Source of the DNA: Strigops habroptila
Taxonomy: Eukaryota > Chordata > Aves > Psittaciformes > Psittacidae
Length of the DNA stretch: 64,000 bases
Assembly (NCBI RefSeq): GCF_004027225.2
Contig: NC_044301.2
Coordinates: forward strand, 20,914,902 to 20,978,901
Direction of reading: 5' to 3'
Shown here: positions 1 through 14,319 of the stretch, in pieces
Position numbering within the stretch: position 1 is the stretch's first letter
Layout: the number at the start of each line of letters is the position of its first letter
Program-made: the position numbers and the translations under genes
Notes under the pieces: generated by a model
What the model was told of the DNA's origin: nothing
Databases searched by the model: none
What the model saw: only the letters and a program-made list of their open reading frames with translations

Positions 1-62
1 TTCTCCAGCCAAGCAGTTACTTCTCTTTGGCAATAATGAAATAGTTTCCATCCTCTCCTACA
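1..62 (-). mobile_element. LTR fragment, class II ERV family (LTR-B)
   Basis: These bases match the outer end of the LTRs that flank the ERV at 28715-31745 (compare 29024-29085 and 31684-31745). In the element's own orientation they are the LTR start, beginning TGTAGGAGAGG. The copy is cut by the window edge and abuts an ERVL LTR piece at 63, which suggests it inserted into that LTR. Confidence 0.75.
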
Positions 63-250
63 AGTGGTAGTAGTTGTGGTTTTGTATTATACCTTAGGCT
101 TAGTTACTGGACTGCTCTTATCTCAACCCATGGGAGTTACATTCTTCTGATTCTCCTCCCCATCCCTCCGGGAGCAGGGGGAGGAAGAAGGGAGGGAGTG
201 AGCGAGCGGCCACGTGGTTCCGAGTTACCAGCTGGGCTCAAACCACAACA
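63..250 (+). mobile_element. ERVL-type LTR, 3' part (LTR-A)
   Basis: Matches the last ~190 bases of the LTR at 7657-8276, including the AGTAGTAGTTTTGTATTATACC stretch's core and the end AAACCACAACA. It is fused to LTR-B on the left and followed directly by ERVL pol sequence at 251. Confidence 0.75.
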
Positions 251-1036
251 GTGCTTTACACCGCAGCCAGGGAGAATGGTCCTGTAGGCTTTAATCATAG
301 GTTTAAACTAACAACAGTGTGTGTGGCTTTAACATAGTAAAATAGAGCAAACTGTTCTAACTTGCTAACACGTAGAGAGAAAGGAATGTTCGACTGACGG
401 GGGAAGGAACATCACAGGACTGATAACGACTAAGGAGACAGTAAATAAGACCAAGGATGCCAGCCTTCAAGATAGCAGAGTGGCGCCCGACGTGGAGCGA
501 GACTGGAACAGGACAGAAGCAAGGACATAGCAACTGCTAACTCAGCACTAGGACCTTGCGAGCATGCACAGGCACTGAGGTCATTCAGTAAACACATTGA
601 GGAAGACTATCTACAACCACCAGAGACCCCCACTCAGGAAGAAAGCACATGTGTAATTAGAATGCAAACTAACAGTATTATAATTAGTTCCCGGTAATCT
701 CATGAATATGTAAATCGTTTTACTGGAAAAGCTGTAAATATGCATGAGTATGCTAAATGTATAGCTGCTGCTGGCAAGTAACGGTGCGCTCACCTTTGTG
801 AAATGATTTGTGTGTGCACCCAGCGCTGCAATAAAGAATGCCTGCTTTCTAAAACTCCAAATCGAGTCTTACACAGTTTCTCTGCCCGACTTTGACAGTA
901 TCAGTCCTACCTGGAGCCTCTGGCAGAAAGCTCCAGGGGAGACTTGAGGTCAACCCCTTGGCTTTTGGAGTCGGGGATACAGAGGATCCGAGGCTAGCTA
1001 TAAACCAACTGCAAAAGAGATACTGGCAGCCTATAT
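251..1036 (+). mobile_element. ERVL pol fragment split by a solo LTR
   Basis: Bases 251-282 and 904-1036 match consecutive pol sequence of the ERVL at about 57600-57750. A solo LTR (283-903) sits between them and duplicates GTCC. This is a broken fossil fragment of a class III element. Confidence 0.75.
283..903 (+). mobile_element. Solo LTR, family C, with 4-bp target duplication GTCC
   Basis: Starts TGTAGGCTTTAATC and ends ...GACAGTATCA, with GTCC at 279-282 and 904-907. The uninterrupted ERVL copy near 57630 shows a single GTCC at this site, which confirms both borders. It carries AATAAA near 831. A Lys-primer-like string, TGGCGCCCGACG, lies inside at about 481. Other copies are at 25328-25907 and 27407-27995, with a divergent relative at 11068-11668. 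A 4-bp duplication points to a class I family. Confidence 0.85.
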
Positions 1037-1130
1037 ACGATATAGAGAGAACAGAGATGAAGAAGAAATACATCACCAATTACCACTGAATCATCATCCG
1101 GGCCCACACTTCCAGCTGGGAAGCCCCGTC
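1037..1130 (-). mobile_element. ERV LTR fragment (family of the right-edge ERV)
   Basis: The stretch with CATCACCAATTACCACTGAA is the reverse complement of sequence at about 63060-63150, inside the LTR of the ERV at the right window edge. It is a short truncated fossil joined to ERVL pol on the left. Bases 1131-1255 show nothing I recognise. Confidence 0.65.
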
Positions 1131-1255
1131 CTAATAATCCTATTCCAAACTGGAACTGACAGTGGAGCCTGCAGCATAGCGTCTGCATCTCCGACAAAAA
1201 TAGCAGTCTTCATCCCCTCCTCCTTAACACACTGAACACAATCCCGTAAAGCATA

Positions 1256-1888
1256 TGTCATGGTTTAAGCCCAGCTGGTAACTCAGAATCACGCAGCCGC
1301 TCACTCACTTCCCCCCCGTTCTTCACCCTCACTCCTGGAGGAAAGAGGAGGAGAATCGAAAGAATGTAAACCCCATGGGTTGAGGTAAGAACAGTCCAAT
1401 AACTGAAGTATAGTACAAAACCACTACTAATACCACTTATAATAGTAATGATAAGTGAAATAACAAGGGGAAAGAATATAAAACTAAAAAGGGAAGGGAA
1501 AAAAAACCCCAAACCAATTACCACAAGTGATGCACAATAAAATTGCTCACCACCCACCCACCGATACCCAGACTGACCCGGGCAGCGATCTGGGTCTTCT
1601 GGGTGACTCCCCACAGTTTACATACTGGACATGACGTGCTGTGGTATGGAATACCCCTTTGGCTAGTTTGGGTCAGGTGTCCTGTCTCTGCTTCCTCCCA
1701 GCTTCTTGTACCCCTCCTCACTGGCTGAGCATGAGAGACTGAAAAGTCCTTGATCGGGGTAAGCATTACTTAGCAACAACTAAAAACATCACTGTGTTAT
1801 CAGCATTGTCCTCTGACTACAGTCAAAACCAGCACTGCACCAGCTACTAAGAAGGAGAAAAATAACTGTTACAGCTGAACCCTGGACA
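1256..1888 (-). mobile_element. Solo ERVL-type LTR (LTR-A)
   Basis: Begins TGTCATGGTTTAAGCCC and ends AACCCTGGACA, a full-length reverse copy of the LTR-A family found six more times in the window. No clear 5-bp target duplication is visible here. Confidence 0.85.
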
Positions 1889-1920
1889 CTCTTCTGTGCT
1901 CTGCAATCTCTGTCACGTAA

Positions 1921-2058
<138 letters not shown>

Positions 2059-2094
2059 TGATCCAGCCATTTAATTTCCCTCCAATCTTATTGG

Positions 2095-4822
2095 TCTTAC
2101 TGGTTATAGGCTCTTTAGAAAAGACAGGCCAGGCAGACGGGGAGGGGGAGTTGCTATTTATGTCTCTGATTGGCTGGAAAGTATGGAACTCTGGCTGGGG
2201 ACAGGTGATCAGTCAACAGAGAGTTTGTGAGTCAGGGTCAAAGGGAGAACAGCGATGGGAGACATTACTGTGGGGGTCTGTTACAGACCGCCTCATCAGG
2301 AGGACTCTGTGGACAATGCGCTCTATAGACAGATAGGAGCAGCCTCACGCTCGCAGGCCCTTGTCCTCATGGGGGACTTCAACCATCCTGACATCTGTTG
2401 GAGGGACAGTAGGGTGCAGCACAAGCAATCCAGGAGGTTCTTCGATTGTGTGGAAGACAACTTCCTCTTGCATGTAATAGAGGAGCCGACAAGGAGAGGT
2501 GCCATGCTGGACCTTGTGCTCACCAACAGGGAGGGACTGGTTGGAAATGTGATGCTCCAGGGCAGCCTTAGCTGTAGCGATCACGAGATGGTTGAGTTTG
2601 AGATCCTCAGGACAGTGAGAAGAGCATGCAGCAAGCTCACTGCCCTGGACTTCAAGAGAGCAGACTTTGGCCTCTTCAGGAACCTGCTTAGTAAGGTTCC
2701 ATGGGATAAAGCCCTAGAGGGCAGGGGGGCCCAAGACTGCTGGTTGATATTCAAGGATCACCTGCTCCAAGCTCAGGAGTGTTGCGTCCCGACTAGAAGG
2801 AAGTGCAGCAGGAGGGCCAGGAGACCTCCATGGATGGATAAGGAGCTGCTGAGGAAACTTAGAGGGGAAAAAGAAGCTTCTAGAAGGTGGAAGCGAGGAC
2901 AGGCAGCCTGGGAAGAATACAGGGATATTGTCCAGGAAGCTAGGGACCAGGTCAAGAAAGCTAAGGCCCAGTTAGAATTAAATCTGGACAGGGATGTGAA
3001 AGATAACAGGAAGGGCTTCTATAGGTATGTAGAAAATAAAAGACAGACTAAGCACAATGTGGGCCCTCTCTGGAAGCTATTGAGAGAACTGGCTACCATG
3101 GATTTGGAGAAGGCTGAGGTTCTCAGTGACTTCGTTGCCTCAGTCTTCACTGGCAAACGCTCTGGCCACACCATGAAAGTCTTGGAAGGCAGATGCAGGG
3201 ACTGTGAGAATGAAGACCTTAGGCCCACTGTAGGAGAGGATCAGGTTCGAGACCATCTTAAGAACCTGAACGTGCACAAGTCCATGGGACCTGATGAAAT
3301 CCATCCGCGGGTCCTGAAGGAGCTGGCAAATGAAGTTGCTAAGCCACTGTCCATCATATTTGAAAAATCATGGCAGTCAGGTGAAGTTCCTGATGACTGG
3401 AAGAAGGGTAATATAACCTCCTTTTTTCAAGAAGGGGAAAATGGAAAACCCAGGGAACTACAGACCAGTCAGTCTCACCTCTGTGCCTGGCAAAATCCTG
3501 GAGCAGATTCTCCTGGAAAACATGCTAAGGCACATGAAAAACAAGGTGGTTGGTGACAGCCAACATGGCTTCACTAAGGGGAAATCCTGCCTGACCAATT
3601 TGGTGGCCTTCTATGATGGGGCTACAGAACTGATGGATAGGGGCAGAGCAGTTGACGCCATCTACCTGGACTTGTGCAAAGCGTTTGACACTGTCCCGCA
3701 TGACCTTCTTGTCTCTAAATTGGAGAGACATCAATTTGATGGACGGACCACTTGGTGGATAAAAAACTGGCTGGATGGCCACATGCAAAGAGTTGTGGTC
3801 AATGGCTCGATGTCCAGTTGGAGACCAGTAACGAGTGGTGTCCCTCAGGGATCGGTGTTGGGACCGATCTTGTTCAACATCTTTGTTGGTGACATGGACA
3901 GTAGGATTGAGTGCGCCCTCAGCAAGTTTCCTGACGACACCAAGCTGTGTGGTTTGGTTGATATGCTGGAGGGAAGGGATGCCATCCAGAGGGACCTGGA
4001 CACACTTGTGAGGTGGGCCAATGCCAACCTCATGAAGTTCAACAATTCAAAGTGTGAGGCCCTACACCTGGGTCGGGGCAATCCCAGGCACAGCTACAGG
4101 TTGGGTGGAGAAATGATTCAGAGCAGCCCTGCAGAGAAGGACTTGGGGGTGTTGGTTGATGAGAAACTTAACATGAGCCGGCAATGCATGCTCGCAGCCC
4201 AGAAACCAACCATATCCTGGGCTGCATCAAAAGAAGCGTGACCAGCAGGTCAAAGGAGGTGATCCTGCCCCTCTACTCTGCTCTCGTGAGACCTCACTTG
4301 GAGTACTGCGTACAGTTCTGGTGTCCTCAACATAAGAAGGACATGGAGCTGTTGAAGCAAGTCCAGAGGAGGGCCACGAGGAAGATAAGGTGGCTGGAGC
4401 ACCTCCCGTATGAAGACAGGCTGAGAAAGTTGAGGCTGTTCAGCCTGGAGAAGAGAAGGCTACTTGGAGACCTCATAGCAGCCTTCCAGTATCTGAAGGG
4501 GGCCTATAAGGATGGTGGGGAGGGACTCTTCCTTAGGGACTGTAGTGGTAGGACAAGGGGTAATGGGTTCAAACTTAAACAGAAGTTTAGGTTAGATATA
4601 AGGAAGAAGTTCTTTACAGTGAGGGTGGTGAAGCACTGGAATGGGTTGCCCAAGGAAGTTGTGAATGCTCCATCCCTGGCGGTGTTCAAGGCCAGGTTGG
4701 ATGGAGTCTTGGGTGACATGGTTTAGTGCGAGGTGTCCCTGCCCATGGCAGGGGGGTTGGAACTAGATGATCTTAACGTCCTTTCCAACCCTAACTATTC
4801 TATGATTCTATGGTTCTATGGT
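2095..4822 (+). mobile_element. CR1 LINE, long copy with ORF2 endonuclease and RT
   Basis: ORF2 starts inside the endonuclease domain ([24 protein letters not shown] at about 2270-2600) and runs through reverse transcriptase ([44 protein letters not shown] in place of the usual DD motif context) to the C-terminal region ([25 protein letters not shown]). The reading frame moves twice: 2255-3556 to 3441-4241 to 4184-4726. The copy is therefore dead. It lacks ORF1 and the 5' UTR (5' truncation). The 3' end has the CR1 hallmark GGAACTAGATGATCTTAA and short tandem ATTCTATGAT-like repeats near 4795-4822. Confidence 0.93.
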
Positions 4823-6682
4823 CTGTGACACACTTCTTGAGAGAAGGCTCAAGTGCGTGGGTTACAGTCGAGGAAGACACATGGGTCCTAATTGTGCTCT
4901 GATCTTTGGTGCTGACCTAAAGGTTTTAGGTTTTTATTGTCAGAGATAGTTCTCCAAACAAGACCCCAAATGGATCTATCTTCCTGAACCTTTAGGCAGC
5001 CTGAACCTGTAGCTCAGAGGAGATGGCCAGTAGTCAAACAGTAAAAGTGGGGAATTAAAATATATATGGCATTTTTAGTATAAAAAGAGTTGGGGTTTGG
5101 GGTTTGTTTCAATTTTGGGTGGTTTTTGGTTTTATTTGGGTTTTTGTTTTGTTTTTTTTTTATAAAAGGAGTGTAAGTATCTCAGGGTTTTTCTTGCTGC
5201 TCTGGATACCTACTACATAAACATGAATAGAAAATAGGCTTTGCATCCTCAAGAGCAAGAAATTAGAGATTTTTCTCTTTGGCCCAGGCTTTGATGAATT
5301 GGCAGAGTAAACTGAAAGACAGTAGAGTACTGTTCTCCCTTTGAGAACATCCTGTCGGCCTTTCCGTCACTTGTGCTACTGCCAGCAGAGGAACCCCCAG
5401 AGATTACCCTGTAGCACTATATTTTAGGGAGGGGGAAAAGAGTTCCCAGAACTCGACTTCACCTGAGGGATTTGAATCTGGTGCAGTGTCATTACCAGGG
5501 AGTGAGTCTGGGCAAACAGACTGGCATTCTGTGCTTTGCTTAGAGCATGTGGAACAGTATGTTTGTACTGGGTCAGTTATTTCCTGATCCTGGAATTCAG
5601 TCCTGAGTGTTTGCTTTATCAGAAAATGCCTAAACAATTCCTCACTTAAGAGAATATTTTTGAGAAAACTCCTGACAGTTTCACCTGCCTCTTCAAAGCA
5701 CTCCAAGGGTTTGGGGTTTGGCAACTGTGGTCACACTTGCACAAAGCCCAAACTGTTCCCAGCAGCTCCCAGGAGTGGACAGTGAGATGACTAGTTGTAA
5801 CACTGAAGTCCTTATCAACTGGAGCAAAGATGTGCTTTACTTTCTCATCTGCAGAAGAGTAAGCACCAAACTTGTAGGGGTTCACTTGGCTTTTCTTTCT
5901 GAATTCCATCCTCGCCTTAGTTCCCCAGACTTGGAAGATAAGGCAAAAAGCAAGTAAGGCCACAAGGGATGTATAGCAGAAGGGGATTAATGTGGTGGGG
6001 CATTGCAGGGCATGGGCTTTGGCAGTTTCACTGCTGACAAGCTGACTTGCTTCCCCAAGGCTCTGTGGTGTGTAGGAGGCCTTAAAGTCTCTTTGTTGCT
6101 GAATTGGATTCTTTCATATTAGTGGGACCTGGCTATTTTCCATACACTAAGTCTAAAAGACCCCAAACAACCCTCCAGGCCTGTATATCGAATGTACCCT
6201 TGACATGTAATAGGAATGCTTCTGGGTTTCACAATCCAGAGGGCATTTCAGTTGCTATGAAAGCTTTTCTTGAAAGAAAGAAGATATTACTGTGCTTTCC
6301 ATTATAAGCTTCCAGTTTTAATAAGTGCTGTGGAATCAAAAGAGAACTTTGCAAGTCCAGAGGCCCTGTCAGCCTTAAAGCTTTGTGTTGCTGTAAGGGA
6401 GGAGTGAGAACTTCTCTGTGGTAGTCCCCATTGTGTTTTTAGTTTGGGAACAGAAAGCAGTCAGTAAGTCAGGTCTCCTGGGAGTGAGGGAGGAAACCTG
6501 CTGAGTGCACAGAGGCTTTTAGGGGTTGTCTTTAGAAGATGTAGAGGAGCCTGTGTTCTTGGTGGGGTTTGTATCCTCTGTGTAAGGCCAGTAAAGATGC
6601 ACCAGAGTTGTTTCCTGGGTTGTTAGTCTCCTAAATGTGATAAGTACAGGCCTTCAGAGAACTTTCCTGCCTGGAGATTAAA
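4823..6682. other. Spacer, mostly without recognised features
   Basis: Apart from the minus-strand remnant at 5404-5983 this stretch holds T/G-rich low-complexity sequence (about 5090-5165) and no exon that I can assign. A short plus ORF at 6104-6307 has no recognisable features. Confidence 0.5.
5404..5983 (-). pseudogene. Unassigned coding remnant with one membrane segment
   Basis: On the minus strand a frame from about 5983 reads a hydrophobic stretch (LVALLAFCLIFQVW), then a basic tail (ARMEFRKKSQ) and a polar region (NPYKFGAYSSADEKVKHIF, DKDFSVTTSHLTVHSWELL). It then continues in a second frame (ECFEEAGETVRSFLKN, SEELFRHFLIKQ, EVEFWELFSPSL) that ends at 5404. The two frames overlap near 5646-5720. 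The composition looks like a membrane protein's cytosolic tail, not a simple repeat. I do not recognise the family. It could be a host gene remnant, a retrocopy, or chance. No clear splice sites were found at its ends. Confidence 0.35.
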
Positions 6683-7500
6683 AATAGAATCATAGAATCA
6701 TCTAGGTTGGAAAAGACCTTTAAGATCATCAAGTCCAACCATTACCCCAGGACTGCCAAGACCACCACTAAACCATGTCACTGAGGGCCTCATCTACACA
6801 GTTTCTGAACACTTCCAGGTACGGTGATTCCACCACTTTCCTGGGCAGCCTGTTCCAATGCCTGATCACCCTCTCTGTGAAGAAATTTTTCCTAATATCC
6901 AGTCTAAACCTCCCCTAGTGCAGCTTGAGGCCATTACTTCTTGTCCTATTGCTTGTTACTTGGGAGAAGAGACTGACCCCCACCTCACTACAACCTCCTT
7001 TCAGGTAGTCGTAGAGAGTGATAAGGTCCCCCCTGAGCCTTCTCTTCTCCAGACTAAACCCCCCCAGTTCCCTCAGCTGCTCCTCATAAGACTTGTGCTT
7101 CAGACCCTTCACCAGCTTTGTTGCCCTCCTCTGTACCCGCTCCAGCACCTCGATGTCTTTCTTGTAGTGAGGGGCCCAGAACTGAACACAGGATTCGAGG
7201 TGCAGCCTCACCAGTGCCAAGTACGGGGGACGATCACTTCCCTGGCCCTGCTGGCTATGCTATTTCTGACACAGGCCAGGATGCCGTTGGCCTTCTTGGC
7301 TGCCTGGGCACAGTGCTGACTCATGTTCAGCGGCCATCAGTCAGCACCCCCAGGTCCTTTTCCGCCAAGTAGCTTTCCAGCCACTCTTCCCCAAGCCTGG
7401 AGCGTCACATGGGATTGTTGTGACCCAAATGCAGGACCCAGCACTTTGCCTTATTGAACCTCATACCACTGGCCACAGCCCATCAATCCAGCCTTAACTT
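6683..7500 (-). mobile_element. CR1 LINE, 5'-truncated 3' end
   Basis: Reverse orientation. The tail AGAATCATAGAATCATCTAG and GTTGGAAAAGACCTTTAAG mark a CR1 3' end at 6683-6740. Upstream of it (higher coordinates) the minus strand encodes the ORF2 C-terminus ([36 protein letters not shown]) at 6915-7220. The sequence upstream to about 7500 is still CR1-like. Confidence 0.88.
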
Positions 7501-7608
7501 TATGTAGGAAAAGAAATAATCTTTGTAGGCACACTGTGTGCTGTTGATAAGAGTACAGTCCCTCCCTCTTTGGTGGGCTGACACAGGAATGCTTCCAGAA
7601 TTTTGGGG

Positions 7609-7656
7609 GGTGTGTGTATATATGCAGTGTATATACATATATATACACACACACAC
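7609..7656. repeat. (TG/TA/CA)n microsatellite
   Basis: Alternating purine-pyrimidine tract TGTGTGTATATATGCAG... running into ACACACACAC, immediately left of an LTR-A copy. Confidence 0.85.
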
Positions 7657-8276
7657 TGTCCTGAGTTCAGCTGTAACACCTATTTTTCTCTTTCTTAGTA
7701 GCTGGTGCAGTGCTGTGTTTTGGCTTTAGTCTGAGAACAATGCTGATAACACACCAATGTTTTAGTTGTTGCTGAGTAATGCTTACCCCGATCAAGGACT
7801 TTTCAGTCTCATGCTCTGCCAGGGAGGAGGGGCAGAAGAAGCCGGGAGGAAGCAGAGACAGGACACCTGACCCAAACTAGCCAAAGGGGTATTCCATACC
7901 ACAGCACGTCATGCCCAGTATAGAAACTGGGGGGAGTTACCCGGAAGGCCCAGATCACTGCTCAGGTTGGGCTGGGTATCGGTCGGCAGGTGGTGAGCAA
8001 TTGTATTGTGCATTACTTGTGTTTATTGTTGTTTTCCCTTTCACCTTTTAGTTTTATATTCTTTCCCCTTGTTGTTTCCTTTATCATTATTATTACTGGT
8101 GGTAGTAGTAGTAGTTTTGTATTATACCTTAGTTACTGGACTGTTCTTATCTCAACCTGTGGGATTTACATTCTTTTAATTCTCCTCCCCATTCCTCCAG
8201 GAGTGGGGGGAAGAAGGGGGGGAGTGAGCAAGCGGCTGCATGGTTCTGAGTTACCGACTGGGCTTAAACCACAACA
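7657..8276 (+). mobile_element. Solo ERVL-type LTR (LTR-A), sense copy
   Basis: Starts TGTCCTGAGTTCAGCTG and ends AAACCACAACA. Related copies show a TATA-like CCAGTATATAAACTGGG at the equivalent of about 7917. Full length, no internal ERV sequence on either side. Confidence 0.88.
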
Positions 8277-9694
<1,418 letters not shown>

Positions 9695-9844
9695 TAAAGA
9701 AACCTGTCACTGGGTGTGAAGAGAGTTCTTTGGGGTTCTCCTGTCTGAGATTAGCTGATTGCTTTCTAGTATTTGTGTTGAATTCTGTTACCCTGGCCTC
9801 CATGAGCTTGGAGCTGTGAATACTGCAGCAAAATAAAGGGCCAA

Positions 9845-9880
9845 TATAGAGTCATTTAGGTTGGAAAAGACCTCTACAGG
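9845..9880 (-). repeat. Tiny CR1 3'-end relic
   Basis: ATAGAGTCATTTAGGTTGGAAAAGACC resembles the reverse of the CR1 3' terminus, inside an SPG7 intron. Confidence 0.5.
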
Positions 9881-10334
9881 GAAAGGCCTCTCTGGCATCC
9901 CAGGGTGTGTTCTCTCCCACGCACTTCTCCTCAAAAAGCCTTGACACTGAGAGGACATGGGGAGTGGAAATGACAAGGGAGACAGCTCCTTTGCTCCCCA
10001 CCAGCAGCAAATTCACTCTGAATGACCTATGAGCTGAACTGTTGTTAATTGCTCTCTTGTAGTGGGTGGGAGAAATGGCTCTTACTTTTCTGAAGACATC
10101 CTATCTTTCTCCAGGTAGTCTCAGTGTTTCTGGAACACAGCGAAGTGAACTCTTTGGCTTATACTCTCTAAAGCAACTCCTAAATCTCAGGATTTCACTG
10201 GCTTGCTATTAAGGACAATTTCCTTTTCATTTCTTGAGCAGAAAGTGGCAGAAAGCTTATGTCTGTAGCTGTGAAGGCAGAGCCTTCAGTACAGGAATGG
10301 TGACATACTGTGGTCCTTGGCCATATCTCTCTAG

Positions 10335-10655
<321 letters not shown>

Positions 10656-11067
10656 TAAGACAGCCTGAACTTCTGTGCTTGCTCTGTCCAAGGATGAGCT
10701 GAGCAAGAGATGAAAGTTTCCCACGCTGGGAAGAAGAAATGTCAGATTGCATGTTTTGATCTTGGGCTTGCATTTGTGATCATGGAGGTCTCTCGTTGGT
10801 AGCCACTGTGCTGTCTTAGACTTGTCCCAAAGCCCAAGGCCACAGATGCAATTACCTGGTGAGATACTCAGCTCATGGGAGGGCCTAGAGCTTTCTGTGC
10901 CGTGTTTCCAACTAGTTATATCCAAATGGGGTGGCAGTGACAGGTAAGCACTCCACATAAGCTAGCTACCAGTAGAGTCACTCAGTCATGCATGGGTCCT
11001 GCAGTACATGTAGAAAGGTCCATCAGCAGGTGGAGTGTTCGCCTCCATGGGCTCCTGTGAGTCCTTT

Positions 11068-11668
11068 TGTAAGCTAAAATGCTAAGTTGTAAATTAAAAC
11101 TGCTCTGTTAATTGTAAGCTAAGATGTCAGGTTGTAAATTGGGACTGTTCTGTTGAGAGCAAGATAGGCTGGTGCGGCCTTGGGGTATGTATAAAACGAG
11201 GGTAGCCTTTGAAGATAAGAAAGGAGTGACCAAGACAGATGGGGCCGGTTCTTCAAGATAAGGAACAAATCAGAACAAACTGACCTAAAGCACGGACACG
11301 CTTGTTAAGTAATTCACAAGAGTCTTTTGCACATGCACAAGCACAGAGGTCAATCAGCGGACACAGTGAGGAAGACTATCGGGACCACCAGAGACCCCTC
11401 AAAACACCCACTCAGCAAGAAAGTGCATGTATAATTAAAATGAAAATATTACAATTAGTTCCAGGAAATCTAATGTAAAACATTTCCCGGAAAGGTTGTA
11501 AATATGCATAATTTCGTTGGATATATGGATGCTGCTTGTAGACTCCAGGCGCACTCACCTTTGCGAAATTATTTGTGTGTGTGCCCAGCACTGCAATAAG
11601 GAATGTCTGCTTTCTAAAACTCCAAATCGAGTCTTAGAGAGTTTCTTCGACCATCTTTTGTGGTAACA
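11068..11668 (+). mobile_element. Solo LTR, divergent relative of family C
   Basis: Starts TGTAAGCTAAAATGC and ends CTTTTGTGGTAACA. The 3' half shares CTGCTTTCTAAAACTCCAAA and the CCACCAGAGACCCC block with the family C copies. The 5' half differs. It lies in an SPG7 intron, 100 bases before exon 11769. Confidence 0.8.
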
Positions 11669-11686
11669 CTCTGGTGTCTCAACTAG

Positions 11687-11848
<162 letters not shown>

Positions 11849-14109
11849 TAGCTCTCCTTCCCAGACCTGGAGAATGCACCTTTCAGCCAGGGACTTCAGC
11901 AAATGACGGACCACGTAAGGCCACCCTTGGTTATACATTCCTGGTTTTGTTCTTGACTTTCTGCAGCTCAGGGAAAAAATGCAAATAACTTGCATCCAAA
12001 CAGTTCATGTTTTTCTCTTAGCCATTAGGGAGTGAATTTCAAGTGAGTTTGCTTCCCCAGGGATTTGTGCTGAGCTGCATCTTTTGCTACCAGACAGCCT
12101 TCTTAATTACACTGCATTTCCCATCAGCTGGGACCCTACTGGAGAGTTGTGCTAGTGCAGGAGTTGACTGTTCCTTATCACGAGTACTCCTCTGGCTACT
12201 TTTCACATGGTTTATCTCTATTTTCCGTTGATGGGAACCACTTTCTGCCTGGCTCAGTCTGCAGATTCCATCCCTCATTTATCCACATGTTGTATTTGTT
12301 GTGCTCCAAATCTCCTTGCTACTGTCTTTTAGGAAGCAAAGTCCTGGTGGCTCAGGCTTACAGGCGCACAGAAAAGCTCTTACTGGAGAACCGGGAAAAG
12401 CTACAAACAGTAAATTGGAGTTGTGGGGGGTTTTTGTTTGTGATTTTGGGTTTTTTAACTGGTGGGGTTTTGCCTTGCTACTTTCTGTGCTCTGTAGCTT
12501 GCCTGTTGCAGTGTCTCTGTGGTCCTAGAAAGTCTTGTAGAGGGAATGCTGTCATGTTGTGAACAAGTGACTGTACTGCAGACCTCCCAGATCAGGAGCA
12601 GGCAGAGGGAAGAATGTGTGCTCTTCTAGCAGTGAGTAATCTGCCTCTGAACACCAGCTGGTATTTGCAGGGTAGAGGAGTAAGAGTGCTCTGTGGAAGT
12701 GATCAAAGCTGGAATTTGTGTCCCTCACCTGCACTTCTCTGCTAGCCTCTTAGCAGTGTAATTTCCTGGAGAGCAGACAGTGACTGTTCCTGTGAAGCCC
12801 ACAAAGGCAGGAACAGCTCATCCTTCCGGATCCTGTAGATGCACAGGAATCAGATGGACAGTTTCTGGCTTTGATGAAAGAATATGGGACCTGTCACCTT
12901 GGCTGATGGGTGCTGGTTCATGCTTTCTGGGGACTCCAGGAAGTTTTTACCTGCCAGCTCCTTGATACCTCATATACCAAGGAATCCTTGTTGCAGAGGT
13001 AGAGCTTTGCCTCCTCCCCTCTGTGTCCTGACAGTCCCCTCACCAGTTACCCTGGCATGTCCCCACCAGCTCAGCAGGAGCTCTGTACCCATCGATCTGG
13101 GCTGAGCCACACTTGGGTTGCAGCACCCTGTGTATCTACTTGATCTTTCCTTCAGAAGTCTGGTCCATAACATCCAAAATGACCAGCAGTCAACTTAGTG
13201 TTGCATGTTTTGCAAATAAAACAATCCTTTTCCTTAAATCTTCTTTTTAAACAAACAAGAACAACAACAACAGCAAAAAAACCTTCAGCTACACAACTGC
13301 GGGCCTCCTGTGCGTAGTAAGGTAGCCAGAGCTGGCTTGCTCAGGCACCCTGCTGTTGGCTGTATCTCAGCCCTGTCCCCAGGACAGTGCCCTGGGAGCA
13401 CTCTGAAGGCAAGCTCTGTTAGGGGGTCTCTTCTCTGCAGGTCTCCTGTTCTGTTGCTTTCATTTAACAGCAGTCAGATGTTTGCTAGAGGCTCATCACA
13501 GAAAAACTTTTAAGTTAAGCCAAAGTATTTACAGAGTAAATGTTTCAGTTGCCAGGCCAGTGTGTCACATCTTGTCAGCAGAGTTGAGCATTTCCATGTT
13601 TGACAGCCACCTGCTGCTCAAGTGCAGTCCTCCTGCTGGCAGAGGGGCCAGAGCATTCAGCTTTTCTGGAGAGGAACTTCTGCTGACCTTCAGTCTACAC
13701 CTGCAGGAACAGACAGCTCTTTGTTGTCACTGTGTGTACAGGGAAGGGGTGCAGGTCTGACTGTGGTCTCATGTGCTGCTACTTTGGCATCTTAGACAGG
13801 GCCACAGGTGCAGTGACAGTGGCAGGAAGGGCTTGTCTCCAGTTATTATTCCTGAAGTTCTGACTTGACAAATCATTCTTTAGTGCTTCATTTATTGCCT
13901 CCAGTCATGCTCTGTATTCCTGGACAAACATGCTCTTGCAAAAGGTGGAGAACTTCTGGCTCCTGGAGGCTCTGGGGTCCCCCCCTCTGTGCCGTGGTAG
14001 TCAGGGTCCAGATGTCGAGATCTGAGTTGAGCTGGCAAGGGGAGTTCAGATCAGTTCAGGGAGGCTGTTTTCGAACCCCTGCACCTCATGCCTTGTTTAC
14101 TCTTTCTAG

Positions 14110-14316
<207 letters not shown>

Positions 14317-14319
14317 TGA

